Both the position numbers and the translations under genes were made by a program. Positions 16,395 through 25,702 of a stretch of 64,000 bases of DNA are shown here, piece after piece. Below the pieces are notes generated by a model, which was given only the letters and a program-made list of their open reading frames with translations, had not been told where the DNA came from and made no database searches. The stretch comes from DASVWZ01 sp963708575 (lineage in GTDB: Bacteria > Acidobacteriota > Terriglobia > Terriglobales > Acidobacteriaceae): the NCBI GenBank assembly GCA_963708575.1, contig CAVPTB010000007.1:2294001-2358000 (forward strand), given 5' to 3'. How positions within the stretch are numbered: the stretch's first letter is position 1; each line of letters opens with the position of its first letter.

Positions 16395-16729
16395 ATCCTC
16401 CTCGAGCTACGGGGCGAAGACAAATCGAAATATAGATATCGAATTTGTAACGTAGCAATGCGAAGAGCGACCGTATGATGTGTCTCAAGAAGTCCGGACG
16501 TGAGCACGATCCTCCGACGGATGCGCTTCGCACTTGTGGAATGGGACAGGCAATGTTTCGCGGCTGCTATGCTATTTCGGCACGTCCGGTGAGAAGGATT
16601 TAGCAGAACGGCTTAAGCGGAGCAATTCGGGAATTGCAGGTTTCCGCTACGAGTTCGCATCCCAAGAGAATGGGCCAAACCACATTGGTTTGGCCCATTC
16701 TCTTTGGGTTTTATCACTTTCAGACTGCC
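16395..16729. other. Convergent intergenic region
   Basis: 335 nt between the ends of the HTH gene and the beta-helix gene. Apart from the long inverted repeat at 16661-16708 I see no gene or RNA. Confidence 0.5.
16661..16708 (+). terminator. Long perfect inverted repeat with T-tract
   Basis: Arms of about 21 nt (16661-16681 and 16687-16708) pair with a single bulged T and enclose a 5-nt loop. On the plus strand TTTTAT follows; on the minus strand no U-run follows. It lies between the HTH gene (ends 16394) and the convergent beta-helix gene (ends 16730), so it should stop plus-strand transcripts. Confidence 0.7.
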
Positions 16730-18025
16730 CTATTTCTTTCCTTTAGGACTGTAAGGAATTTTCCCCCTTACGCCTAATTTGCCGTGCTTCGCTGGCGTCG
16801 CCGGGCAGGTGCCGGTCAGCGAGGTAAAGGGCACGTCATAGTCTATGTTAGGTTTGGGATTGTTCCCCGAGGTTCCGGAATCGATCAGCACCCCGGCGCA
16901 ACCGCTGTCCGTAATTCCGTTGCCGTTTACCGTATTGCCATTGCCGGTAGGGTTGGTTCCCGAGCACGAGGCGTCGAGATGAACTGCCGACTGGGCGCTG
17001 TCATAAACGGCGTTGTTCATGATCGTGTTTCCATTGGTGCAAACATCGATCGCGTCATAGTTGACAGTGCCGAAGAAGTTGTTGGAGATGACGCTAACTC
17101 CATCGCCGAGTAGACCGCTGTTGGCCTGATCTACGTAGATGACCGCGGCACCCTGGGTATTCCCAACGGTGTTGCTTTTCAGCAGAATGTTGGCGTTTTC
17201 TGCGGCGTCATAGAGCAAGATTCCGGTGGCAATGGCGACGTTGATGTCGCCGTAAACGTCGTCAGTAACAAGATTGCCGGTAATCGTGCCTTGGGCTCCA
17301 TAAGCCAGCTGAATTCCGTTCTGTGCCGCAGCGGGAGGTTGAACAACACCGAAACCACGCACGCGGCTCTTGTTGACCGTTAACGTGGTTCCCGCATCAT
17401 TTCCGGTGATGCCATTCTTCTGGTAGTCGTGGACGGATGAAGTCTCGACATCCACACTCGAGCTAGAACCCGATCCGGTCTCGACAAAAATGCCCTCACC
17501 CGACTGGCATCCATTCAGCGACGGCGAAAGATACTGGTTTCGTACCGTCATGTGAGTCATAGTTCCGGAGGCATTTTGGAAAAGCACACCTTGCAGATCG
17601 GGAGCGCACCCGGTGATTCCGTTGTTGGCTCCGTCTACAGTCAGATTAGTGAGAATCACGCCAGTGGCGTTCTGCACGAATATCTGGGCGGCAATGGCAC
17701 CCCCTCCATCGACGTCAGTTGCGTTTTGCGCCATACCCCCGACTGGGGGAACGATCACGGCCGCATCCTGCCCGGACGAAGACACGCCCTGCAGCGTGTA
17801 CTTCTTAGTGATCGTGAGCTGCTCGGGATAAGTACCTGGACAGACATCAATGGTCGTTCCAGCGGGTGAATGATCGATCGCATCCTGAATGGTTGAGAAT
17901 TGAACCAGGCCTGAACGACAAGTTCCGACGGCGACAGTTGCGGCATGGGCAGATAAACTCGACAGCAACAAAACGGCCATCGCGGAGAACAAATACCTGT
18001 TGTTTTGCTTGAGGAATTGCGTCAT
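16730..18025 (-). CDS. Secreted right-handed parallel beta-helix protein
   Basis: 431 residues with a Sec signal peptide (YLFSAMAVLLLSSLSAHAAT). The start is settled by AAGGAG 6-7 nt before the ATG at 18025. The front half (FSTIQDAIDHSPAGTTIDVCPGTYPEQLTI) is the classic first coil of pectate-lyase-like beta-helices. Repeated short Asn/Gly-rich turns follow, such as GITGNDAGTT, NGIQLAYGAQGTITGN and SVISNNFFG, typical of PbH1/NosD repeats. Such proteins bind or cleave polysaccharides; no pectate lyase catalytic cluster can be identified, so an adhesive or glycan-binding role is equally possible. The tail is basic (GKIPYSPKGKK). Confidence 0.82.
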   Translation of the reverse strand: MTQFLKQNNRYLFSAMAVLLLSSLSAHAATVAVGTCRSGLVQFSTIQDAIDHSPAGTTIDVCPGTYPEQLTITKKYTLQGVSSSGQDAAVIVPPVGGMAQNATDVDGGGAIAAQIFVQNATGVILTNLTVDGANNGITGCAPDLQGVLFQNASGTMTHMTVRNQYLSPSLNGCQSGEGIFVETGSGSSSSVDVETSSVHDYQKNGITGNDAGTTLTVNKSRVRGFGVVQPPAAAQNGIQLAYGAQGTITGNLVTDDVYGDINVAIATGILLYDAAENANILLKSNTVGNTQGAAVIYVDQANSGLLGDGVSVISNNFFGTVNYDAIDVCTNGNTIMNNAVYDSAQSAVHLDASCSGTNPTGNGNTVNGNGITDSGCAGVLIDSGTSGNNPKPNIDYDVPFTSLTGTCPATPAKHGKLGVRGKIPYSPKGKK

Positions 18026-18662
18026 AACGTGCTCCTTGATTTGTGGTTTAGCTTTAGTGTTTTTCTTAAGGGGATTCTGTTTGGGGGAATTGGGGACTGA
18101 ATATACGGATCCGGCAATAAACCTATTCGGAGGGTGCCGCAAGCGAGCTAATTCGTTCTGGAACAAAATCTACTTCCTTCACATCTGGGCGGACTTCTGC
18201 GTTACACAGCGAAGCTTGAGCTGCTCACCTTGCTACGCTGGGAGATCTGAATTGGTGGTCTTTGACTGACTGTCCGTCCTACAAAACGGCAGAATCAGCC
18301 GAATTCGAAAAGGGGCCTACCCGGCGGATGATTGGGGGAAAATCGATCCCGTCTGAGTGCGGAGAGTTTCCTCTAATTAGAAATTTCCGTCAAGGAATAA
18401 AACACCTTAGGACCAGAAACACTAAGAGGCCCGCATGCCGTCTCTCACGCGGACCCCTTAGCGCCGGGTTTATTCCACCTCGAATGCCTAGAGTTTATTG
18501 AGGGACAGGGCCACGAAGGTTTCAATTAGGTTAATTTTCGCGGCAAAGACTCCTCACGGAACGCAGCCGTAAGCGGCAGCCGCTTACCTGACGAATTCCT
18601 CAGCCATTCGTCCGCCACTTCTCCTTTATGATTCAAGAGTCCTTTTCGACCTGGACCACAAG
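18026..18662. other. Intergenic region between beta-helix gene and rdgB
   Basis: About 640 nt between divergent genes. I find no credible protein. An imperfect hairpin (about 13-bp arms with two mismatches, CTAAGAGGCCCGC with GCGGACCCCTTAG) lies around 18423-18462 without a T-tract. Promoters of both flanking genes must lie here, but I cannot place them. Confidence 0.4.
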
Positions 18663-19289
18663 ATGAAGAAAATTTTGATAGCCACTTCGAACCAGGGAAA
18701 ACTCCGTGACTTCCGGGGAGCGGCTGCTTCTTTGGGAATTGAAATAGTTTCAATCCCCAACTTCCCTTCCCTTCCGACGGTTGTGGAAGACGGCCGCACG
18801 TTCGAGGAAAATGCACGAAAGAAAGCGGAGGAATATAGTGCGTACGTCCCGGGGGAGATGGTTCTCGCCGACGATTCGGGACTTGAAGTAGACGCCCTCG
18901 CTGGTGCGCCGGGGGTGCACTCCGCCCGCTATGCGGCAGAGATTCCGCACCAAGCCGGCGCAAACACGGACGACGATGAGAACAATGCCCGACTGCTTCG
19001 CGAATTAAAGAATGTTCCCATCGAGAATCGCTCTGGCCGCTTCGTGTGTGTGATCGCGGCTGCTCGCGATGGCAAAACCCTGGCTATGTTTCGCGGTGTG
19101 GCGGAAGGAATGATCCTCAGTACGGCACGAGGGACCCACGGTTTCGGCTACGATCCCCTGTTTTATTTCCCCAAGGTAAAAAAGACCTTCGCGGAATTGA
19201 GTGCCAAAGAAAAAGCGCTTTACAGTCACCGGGGCAGCGCGTTTCGCCAATTTCTAGCGTGGTATAAATCCGCAAAAAACCTCTCGTGA
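18663..19289 (+). CDS. rdgB: XTP/dITP diphosphatase (non-canonical purine NTP pyrophosphatase)
   Basis: 208-residue HAM1/RdgB enzyme that hydrolyses ITP, dITP and XTP to the monophosphate plus PPi and so keeps deaminated purines out of nucleic acid. Hallmarks: ILIATSNQGKLRDF (substrate P-loop), TFEENARKKAEEY, LADDSGLEVDALAGAPGVHSARYA (metal and base binding), GFGYDPLFYFP and SHRGSAFRQF. Length and motifs are complete. It stands 87 nt before sdhC. Confidence 0.95.
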   Translation: MKKILIATSNQGKLRDFRGAAASLGIEIVSIPNFPSLPTVVEDGRTFEENARKKAEEYSAYVPGEMVLADDSGLEVDALAGAPGVHSARYAAEIPHQAGANTDDDENNARLLRELKNVPIENRSGRFVCVIAAARDGKTLAMFRGVAEGMILSTARGTHGFGYDPLFYFPKVKKTFAELSAKEKALYSHRGSAFRQFLAWYKSAKNLS

Positions 19290-19362
19290 ACGTCGCTGTT
19301 TCTTGACTTCCCTTCTCTCGCACCAACATAATGAAGGGTTATTCTTTAACACTGGGACCAAC

Positions 19363-19368
19363 AAGGAG
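19363..19368 (+). promoter_or_regulatory. Shine-Dalgarno that fixes the sdhC start
   Basis: AAGGAG sits 7 nt before the in-frame GTG at 19376. The upstream in-frame ATG at 19331 has no comparable site. Confidence 0.7.
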
Positions 19369-19375
19369 CGTTTCC

Positions 19376-20131
19376 GTGGCCGCAAGTGCCAGTTCTGCAG
19401 CTCCGACGCCGATCAAGGGTGGGGTGGCTCCGCTACGTGCGGGCCAGGGCAGCTCATTTCTGCTGCGCCGATTGCACTCTCTAAGCGGCATCGTACCGGT
19501 TGGGGCTTTCCTTTTTGAGCATATTCTGATTTCGAACTCAACCGCCATCAGCGGGCCTTCGGCTTACGCTCGCCAGGTGCAGTTCCTCGGCAGTCTGCCG
19601 CTGGTCTTTTTTCTGGAGTTGTTCGGGATCTGGATACCCATTCTGTTCCACGCACTGTACGGCTTCTACATCTGGTATCGCGGCGAGACCAACGTTGGCG
19701 ACTATCCGTGGACAGGAAATTGGATGTACACGGCACAGCGTTGGACGGGTGCGATCGCGTTCGCTTACATCGTGTGGCATACCTACACTATGCGATTCAC
19801 GGGGGTTGATCTGCACGCGAATCCGGCAGCGTCCTTCGCCAAGGTGCAGGCTGAGGTCATGTCGCCCGCGCTGCTCGCGTTCTACGTGGTCGGGTTGATC
19901 GCCGCATCCTGGCACTTCGCCTACGGCATCTGGCTGTTCGCCGCCAAGTGGGGTCTGACTTCCGGAGAGAAGGCACGAGAGAGATTTCTTAAAGTGTGTC
20001 TGGCATTTTTCGTACTTTTGACCGTGGTGGGGTTAGCCAGTCTGTACACGTTCCGGGCACGGTTCCCGCAACAATCGACAGATCCCGGCGCCAGCATCGT
20101 GCAGGGCCCGGGGCCAAGCCATGCGGAGTAG
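19376..20131 (+). CDS. sdhC: Succinate dehydrogenase cytochrome b558 subunit
   Basis: 251-residue membrane anchor of the single-polypeptide, five-helix B558 type. Histidines suited to bind two hemes sit in RRLHSLSG, FEHILI, LFHALYGF, IVWHTYT and SWHFAYGIW. It anchors SdhA/SdhB at the cytoplasmic membrane and passes electrons to the quinone. I take the GTG at 19376, which removes 15 residues from the longer frame. It is the first gene of sdhCAB; sdhA begins 30 nt downstream. The last 25 residues are polar and variable. Whether the diheme enzyme works with menaquinone or ubiquinone is not shown by the sequence. Confidence 0.93.
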   Translation: MAASASSAAPTPIKGGVAPLRAGQGSSFLLRRLHSLSGIVPVGAFLFEHILISNSTAISGPSAYARQVQFLGSLPLVFFLELFGIWIPILFHALYGFYIWYRGETNVGDYPWTGNWMYTAQRWTGAIAFAYIVWHTYTMRFTGVDLHANPAASFAKVQAEVMSPALLAFYVVGLIAASWHFAYGIWLFAAKWGLTSGEKARERFLKVCLAFFVLLTVVGLASLYTFRARFPQQSTDPGASIVQGPGPSHAE

Positions 20132-20161
20132 GAATTCAAGGAAGGCCGGCAGGTCTAAATA

Positions 20162-21931
20162 ATGGCATCGAATCCGAAAATTATAGTTATCGGCGGCGGG
20201 CTGGCTGGACTCTCAGCCGTCATCAAGATCGCGGAGATGGGCGGCGACGTCGATCTCTTTTCTATCGTTCCCGTAAAACGTTCGCACTCGGTTTGCGCCC
20301 AGGGTGGAATCAATGCTGCCAAGAATTTGAAGGGCGAGGGAGATTCTACTTGGCAGCACTTTGACGATTCCATTTACGGCGGTGACTTCCTCGCCAATCA
20401 GCCGCCTGTCAAAGCGATGTGCGAAGCCGCCCCAGGAATCATCGATCTGCTGGACCGCATGGGCGTCCCCTTCAATCGCACTCCGGAAGGCTTACTGGAC
20501 TTTCGCCGCTTCGGCGGAACCTTGCACCATCGCACGGCATTCGCAGGCGCGACCACCGGACAGCAACTTCTTTATGCGCTCGACGAGCAAGTTCGGCGGT
20601 ATGAATCCGAAGGGAAAGTAAAGAAATTTGAGCACTGGGAGTTCTTGTCGGCCGTGCTCGATTCGAACCGGGTGTGCCGTGGTATTTGCGCCATGGATCT
20701 GCGCACCATGGAAGTCCGCACTTTTCCGGCGGACGCAATCATTATCTGCACGGGCGGCGTCGGCGCAATTTTCGGCAAGTCGACCAATTCAGTCGTCTGC
20801 ACCGGGTCCGCTCAGTCCGCGCTCTACCAACAGGGCGCCTTTTATGCGAACGGCGAGTTCATCCAGGTGCATCCCACTTCCATCCCCGGCGAAGACAAGT
20901 TGCGACTGATGTCAGAATCGGCCCGCGGCGAAGGCGGTCGCGTGTGGGTGCCCAAGACTGCAGGTGACAAGCGCGATCCCAAATCGATTCCCGAAAGCGA
21001 GCGCTGGTATTTCCTCGAGGAGTGGTATCCGAAGTACGGGAACCTGGTGCCCCGCGACGTCGCTACCCGCGCCATCTTCAAAGTGGTTTACGAGTACAAC
21101 CTGGGTATTGATGGCAAGCCGATGGTCTATCTCGACCTGACGCACATTGACCGGGCGACGCTGGATCGCAAGCTCGAAGGCATTCTGGAAATCTACGAGA
21201 AGTTCGTTGGCGACGATCCGCGCGAGACGCCGATGAAAATTTTCCCGGGCATGCACTACACCATGGGCGGGCTCTGGGTGGATTTCAATCAAGCAACGAA
21301 TATTCCAGGAGTCTTCGCTGCCGGTGAGTGCGAGTACCAATACCATGGCGCCAACCGGCTCGGCGCAAATTCTCTCGTCTCCTGCATCTTCGGCGGATTC
21401 ACGGCCGGGCCGAACGCGGTTCGCTACGCTCGCAATCTGCAAGCTGCTCCGAGCAATGGACATTTCGTAGCTCAACAGAAGCAGGAAGAAGCCAACAATG
21501 CCCTGCTGATGAAATCAGAAGGAACGGAGAATCCCTTTCGCTTGTGGCGCGAACTGGGTGAATTGATGACCAAGGACTGCACGGTCATCCGTTACAACAA
21601 AGCCTTAAAGCAAACCGATTCCACGATCTGCGAAATGCTGGAGCGTTTCCGCCGAATCAATTTGAGCGATCGAACGCAATGGGCCAACACCAGCGTCGTA
21701 TTTGCGCGGCAGCTTTACAACATGCTGCAACTCGCGCGCGTAATCACCCAGGGGGCTGGCATGCGTGACGAGTCACGCGGCGCTCACTACAAGCCGGACT
21801 TCCCGGAGCGCGACGACAAGAACTGGTTGAAGACAACCAAGGCGTATTTCGCGCCTGACGCGGATGAACCGAAATTTGAGTTCGAGCCCGTGGATATCTC
21901 TTTGATTCCACCTCGGCCGAGGAAATATTGA
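20162..21931 (+). CDS. sdhA: Succinate dehydrogenase flavoprotein subunit
   Basis: 589 residues. The Rossmann motif VIGGGLAGLSAVIKIAE binds FAD, and the His of VKRSHSVCAQGGINAA is placed for covalent flavin attachment. HRTAFAGATTGQQLLYALDEQ and the substrate-site segments HPTSIPG and FPGMHYTMGGLWVDF are present, as is the C-terminal RDESRGAHYKPDFPERDD. It oxidises succinate to fumarate, passing electrons to SdhB. It is the middle gene of the sdhCAB operon. Confidence 0.97.
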   Translation: MASNPKIIVIGGGLAGLSAVIKIAEMGGDVDLFSIVPVKRSHSVCAQGGINAAKNLKGEGDSTWQHFDDSIYGGDFLANQPPVKAMCEAAPGIIDLLDRMGVPFNRTPEGLLDFRRFGGTLHHRTAFAGATTGQQLLYALDEQVRRYESEGKVKKFEHWEFLSAVLDSNRVCRGICAMDLRTMEVRTFPADAIIICTGGVGAIFGKSTNSVVCTGSAQSALYQQGAFYANGEFIQVHPTSIPGEDKLRLMSESARGEGGRVWVPKTAGDKRDPKSIPESERWYFLEEWYPKYGNLVPRDVATRAIFKVVYEYNLGIDGKPMVYLDLTHIDRATLDRKLEGILEIYEKFVGDDPRETPMKIFPGMHYTMGGLWVDFNQATNIPGVFAAGECEYQYHGANRLGANSLVSCIFGGFTAGPNAVRYARNLQAAPSNGHFVAQQKQEEANNALLMKSEGTENPFRLWRELGELMTKDCTVIRYNKALKQTDSTICEMLERFRRINLSDRTQWANTSVVFARQLYNMLQLARVITQGAGMRDESRGAHYKPDFPERDDKNWLKTTKAYFAPDADEPKFEFEPVDISLIPPRPRKY

Positions 21932-21984
21932 AGCGAGTCGGTTGGGCATTCAGAACAGAGTTTGAGCTAAAGGCTAAGACCTAA

Positions 21985-22737
21985 ATGGCGAATCAAAAGA
22001 AAGTTGCTTTCAAGATCAAACGGCAAGCAAATCCCAACGCAGAGTCGCATTGGGAAGAATTCGAACTGGAGTGGCACTCCGGCATGAACGTGATCTCCTC
22101 ACTCATGGAGATCGCCCGCAACCCGGTCACCCGTGACGGCAAGCCGACAAGCCCGATCACCTACGACTCCAATTGCCTCGAAGAGATCTGCGGCTCCTGT
22201 GCCATGCTGATCAATGGAAAAGCGCGCATGGCCTGCTCCGCTCTCATCGAAAATCTGGAACAGCCCGTTCGCCTCGAGCCCTTCTCCAAGTTCCCCGTCG
22301 TTCGCGATCTTGCGGTCGACCGCAGCGTTCTGTTCGAGAATTTGAAAGCTGTCAAAGCTTGGGTCCCGATCGATGGCACCTACGACCTCGGCTCTGGCCC
22401 GCGCATGACCATGGCCGAGCAGGAGGTCGCCTATCCGCTCTCCAACTGCATCTCCTGTTGCTGCTGTATGGAGGCCTGCCCGCAGTTCAACGATCAAACC
22501 AATTTCGTTGGCGCTGCGACCATCTCGCAAGTCCGGCTGTTCAATACGCATCCGACCGGAGCCTCTCTCAAGCGCGACCGGCTTGCCGCATTAATGGGCG
22601 ACGGCGGCATCCAGGAATGCGGCTATGCGCAAAACTGCGTGGAAGTCTGCCCGAAAGACATCCCCCTGACGAAATCAATTTCCGAGGTCGGCGGCGCAGT
22701 GATGAAACAGGCAGTCGGCGATCTGCTACGAAGATAA
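21985..22737 (+). CDS. sdhB: Succinate dehydrogenase iron-sulfur subunit
   Basis: 250 residues with the three cluster motifs. [2Fe-2S] ligands are in CLEEICGSCAMLINGKARMAC. The [4Fe-4S]/[3Fe-4S] ligands are in CISCCCCMEACPQF, which has two extra cysteines but keeps CxxCxxCxxxCP spacing, and in CGYAQNCVEVCPKDIPL. It relays electrons from the flavin to the b hemes. It is the last gene of the operon; no clear terminator follows. Confidence 0.96.
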   Translation: MANQKKVAFKIKRQANPNAESHWEEFELEWHSGMNVISSLMEIARNPVTRDGKPTSPITYDSNCLEEICGSCAMLINGKARMACSALIENLEQPVRLEPFSKFPVVRDLAVDRSVLFENLKAVKAWVPIDGTYDLGSGPRMTMAEQEVAYPLSNCISCCCCMEACPQFNDQTNFVGAATISQVRLFNTHPTGASLKRDRLAALMGDGGIQECGYAQNCVEVCPKDIPLTKSISEVGGAVMKQAVGDLLRR

Positions 22738-23046
22738 GGTTCACACGTAGCGTCAGATGGAGTGACAGATTTTGTCATCTTCTCCGCGTAGATAACCCGT
22801 AGCTTCCATTTGGATGCGTCTTTTCAGCGTTATTTTCGGCAGCACTGGTTCTGCAAACGGCATCTTACCTGCACCAATTTTAGTGTCTGGATGTGACCCT
22901 GAGGGGTCCAAGGTAATCATCCGTAACCTTTTAGACCGCTCTTTGGTAATGTATTGGTTGAATTTTGGAGCAGGTTTGAGTCTCTGTGCATTAGAATACG
23001 GATCTACACACAGCCAAAACTGAAAGATTGGGAGTCATTCGACTTC
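22738..23046. other. Intergenic region after sdhB
   Basis: About 310 nt, lower in GC than the flanks. An in-frame extension of the next gene covers part of it but encodes nothing conserved. No hairpin terminator or RNA gene is recognised. Confidence 0.4.
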
Positions 23047-23820
23047 GTGCTTAGCAAGAAGAGTTCGATTCTGGCCATCATCATCGCGATTTTCCTCTGT
23101 GGGCAGGCATTCGCCCTGCATCAGTACACACCTGCGCGGCGGGTGCATCATGCCCGGCGTCGGGCGCACATTCGACGCGTACTTTGGAACCCGGTTTTCC
23201 GGCCTTCGCGAGAATCCCTGTTACGCCAGAATCTGGAAGTGGATCGTCTGAATCTGCCGAGAATTCAGGACGACGCGGAATTGCAGCAACTGATTGCCAA
23301 CAAGGATTTGGTGCCGATCGAGGCTACCGACGCCCTGCGAATTGATCCACGCCTGGATCCGGAACGCCGTTACTGCCGTCCCTGGACCCGAGACTTTCTG
23401 CAGGACCTAAGCGAGGCGTATTACAAGCAGTTTCACGATCAGATCCAGGTCAACTCCGCGGTCCGCACCGTCGTGGTGCAGAAAAAGCTACGCCGGCACA
23501 ATCGCAATGCTGCCCCCGAAGTTGGCGAAACAGCCTCTTCACATTTGGCCGGGATCACGGTCGATATTCAGCGCCGTGGCATGACTCGCCAACAGATCAA
23601 GTGGGTGGAAGCCTACATGATGCCGCTGAAAGAACAGGGTCTGATTGAACCGGAAGAGGAACGTCACCAGTGGGTTTTCCACGTAGCGGTTTCGGGTCGA
23701 TATTCCAATGAGGACGACGATTTCAAGACGGCTTCCAGCGACGTGCCCGAAGCTCCTCGCTATGAAGACGTGATCCAATACGCGCCTGTCTCCTCTTTCG
23801 TGGCCGTTGACAAGCCGTAG
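23047..23820 (+). CDS. Exported M15-peptidase-like protein (DUF5715-type)
   Basis: About 257 residues. A signal peptide (SSILAIIIAIFLCGQAFALH) follows the GTG at 23047. The mature part begins with an Arg/His-rich stretch. The C-terminal domain shows an arrangement like the zinc site of LAS/M15 D,D-peptidases: HLAGITVDI (His and Asp ligands) after VNSAVRTVVVQ, and a final His in QWVFHVAVSGR. This matches my memory of DUF5715 proteins in Acidobacteria. A role in trimming peptidoglycan peptides in the periplasm is plausible but inferred. A longer frame from ATG 22954 would bury the signal peptide, so I reject it. Confidence 0.65.
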   Translation: MLSKKSSILAIIIAIFLCGQAFALHQYTPARRVHHARRRAHIRRVLWNPVFRPSRESLLRQNLEVDRLNLPRIQDDAELQQLIANKDLVPIEATDALRIDPRLDPERRYCRPWTRDFLQDLSEAYYKQFHDQIQVNSAVRTVVVQKKLRRHNRNAAPEVGETASSHLAGITVDIQRRGMTRQQIKWVEAYMMPLKEQGLIEPEEERHQWVFHVAVSGRYSNEDDDFKTASSDVPEAPRYEDVIQYAPVSSFVAVDKP

Positions 23821-23982
23821 TTCCAGACATCCCACCCCCAAGCTGATAAACTGTTTTTCAAGCGACAGAGTTGTTGTTCCCAAGCTGCTACTCTGCCCTT
23901 AAAACCAGCGCGTCCTATCCTCACAGGCGGCAAGCTCGGCAGGTCCGGTGTGGGTTCGCAACGTGGCACAGGAGTGAATTTC

Positions 23983-24225
23983 ATGTCCGAGAAACCGGCA
24001 GTCACCCTTCCCGGAACCGTGGAAAAGGTTATCAAGCCGAACCATCCTTTGGAGCCGCCTAAAGCCCAGATCGCAGTGGAAGGCGCTGACCATCTATATC
24101 GTGAGATCCGCATTGAGAACCGTCTGAAAGACGAGAACGGGCATCCTGTGCAGTTGAAAGAGGGCGCTCGCGTCGACGTAAAGATTGAAGCCGATCCTGA
24201 GGAAACAGCGCCCGCAAAACCGTAA
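23983..24225 (+). CDS. Conserved hypothetical small protein
   Basis: 80 residues, beginning MSEKPAVTLPGTVEKVIKP after a GGAGTG ribosome site. The sequence is charged and beta-prone (ADHLYREIRIENRLKDENG, EGARVDVKIEADPEE), with no signal peptide or membrane span. Small acidobacterial proteins of this look are common, but I cannot assign a function. The following hairpin at 24245-24263 suggests it is a separate unit. Confidence 0.62.
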   Translation: MSEKPAVTLPGTVEKVIKPNHPLEPPKAQIAVEGADHLYREIRIENRLKDENGHPVQLKEGARVDVKIEADPEETAPAKP

Positions 24226-24244
24226 GTCTCGGTTCGCTTCGCCT

Positions 24245-24263
24245 GGCCGGAACTCTTCCGGCC
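24245..24263 (+). terminator. Perfect 8-bp hairpin downstream of the small gene
   Basis: GGCCGGAA (24245-24252) pairs fully with TTCCGGCC (24256-24263) over a 3-nt loop. No T-tract follows, so intrinsic termination is doubtful. Confidence 0.35.
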
Positions 24264-24324
24264 CAACGACTCATCGCGACACTTGTTGAGGCGTTTTTCG
24301 CGATACAATCCCTTGCCTACGGTC

Positions 24325-25605
24325 ATGAACAAACTCTATCGCTTTCTTCTGGAAAGTTCTCCGGCATTTGTCTTCTGCCTGCTGGCATCCGTTTGGGTTT
24401 CCGCCCAGGCATCTCAACCTCCCACTGTTTCGCCGCGAGCCCGAGCCATCCACGATTCGGCGATCGTGATCGATACCCATGCCGATACCCCTCAACGCTT
24501 CGTCGACGAAGATTTTGATATCGGCAGCACCGATCCGAATGATATCGGCCACATCAGTCTCGACAAGGCGCGTGCGGGCAATCTAGGAGCGGAGTTCTTC
24601 TCAATTTGGGTGGATCCGGCGACGAATGAGGGCCATTTTGCGAGAAGAACGCTCGACCTCATCGATTCAGTATATGAACAAGCAGAACATCATCCGGATC
24701 GCATGATGATGGCCTTCTCGGTCGCTGATATCCAGCGCGCTCACAAACAGAAGAAGCTGGCCGCCTTGATGGGGATCGAAGGCGGACATTCCATTGAGAA
24801 TGACATTCGCCTGCTTCGGGACTATTACCGTCTTGGCGTTCGCTACATGACCCTGAGTTGGTCGAATACCAACGAATGGGCCGACTCTTCCGGCGACATC
24901 AACGACCCTAAAGTGGAACATCACAACGGCCTCACCGACTTCGGCAAGCAGGTGGTTCTGGAGATGAATCGCCTCGGCATGATGGTCGACATTTCCCATG
25001 TAGCCGACAAGACTTTCTGGGACACGATTGCCACCACCAAGGCCCCGGTTATCGCGTCTCATTCGTCGGCGCGCGCTCTGGTGGATGCCCCGCGCAATAT
25101 GACAGACGATATGCTGCGCGCAGTCGCGAAAAACGGCGGCGTAGTGCAGGTAACTTTCTTCGACGGTTTTGTGGATCAGAAGTACCTTGACGCGCTAAAG
25201 GCGCAGTCCAAAGATCAACAGGCGGCCGTCGACGCATTCTTGGCGAAACGCAAAGCCGAAGGCAAGCCAGCGAACTATACGGAGGTCGATCACATCGAGC
25301 GGGAATGGATGGCCAAAGTTCCCCGGCCACCTTTGAGTTCACTCATCGACCATATCGACCACGTGGCGAAAGTGGCCGGCGTTGACCACGTCGGACTTGG
25401 ATCGGATTTCGACGGCGTGTCTGGCGCTACACCCCTTGGAATGGATTCCGCGGCAGACTTGCCGAAAATAACTCAGGCTTTGCTGGACCGCGGCTACAGC
25501 GCGCAAGACATTCACAAGATCCTCGGCGGCAACCTGCTAAGAGTGTTCAAGCAGGTCGAACAGGTCAGCCAGCAGATGCAGGCGGTCCGACCGGCGGGTA
25601 AATAG
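24325..25605 (+). CDS. Exported membrane-dipeptidase-type hydrolase (M19)
   Basis: 426 residues. A Sec signal peptide (SSPAFVFCLLASVWVSAQAS) precedes the M19 renal-dipeptidase fold. The binuclear zinc ligands are visible: HxD in IDTHADTPQRF, the bridging Glu in GIEGGHSIEND, and His in MVDISHVADKTFW and VIASHSSARALVD. The Asp in VGLGSDFDGV is also present. It should cleave dipeptides, including D-amino-acid-containing ones, in the periplasm. A TTG at 24283 is an alternative start but would place 14 extra residues before the signal. It stands alone between small genes. Confidence 0.88.
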   Translation: MNKLYRFLLESSPAFVFCLLASVWVSAQASQPPTVSPRARAIHDSAIVIDTHADTPQRFVDEDFDIGSTDPNDIGHISLDKARAGNLGAEFFSIWVDPATNEGHFARRTLDLIDSVYEQAEHHPDRMMMAFSVADIQRAHKQKKLAALMGIEGGHSIENDIRLLRDYYRLGVRYMTLSWSNTNEWADSSGDINDPKVEHHNGLTDFGKQVVLEMNRLGMMVDISHVADKTFWDTIATTKAPVIASHSSARALVDAPRNMTDDMLRAVAKNGGVVQVTFFDGFVDQKYLDALKAQSKDQQAAVDAFLAKRKAEGKPANYTEVDHIEREWMAKVPRPPLSSLIDHIDHVAKVAGVDHVGLGSDFDGVSGATPLGMDSAADLPKITQALLDRGYSAQDIHKILGGNLLRVFKQVEQVSQQMQAVRPAGK

Positions 25606-25702
25606 GGCAGTGTCTGTCGTACAATCTAGCTTCGGCAAATTGCTTGTCGTTCCGAACGGGCTCGCGTCCCGAAAACCTGTCTTATAAATCTAAGGAGCTA
25701 TT

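Noticed and set aside
18262..18501. 79-codon plus-strand frame between the beta-helix gene and rdgB
   Set aside because: Low-complexity polar translation without start context or family resemblance.
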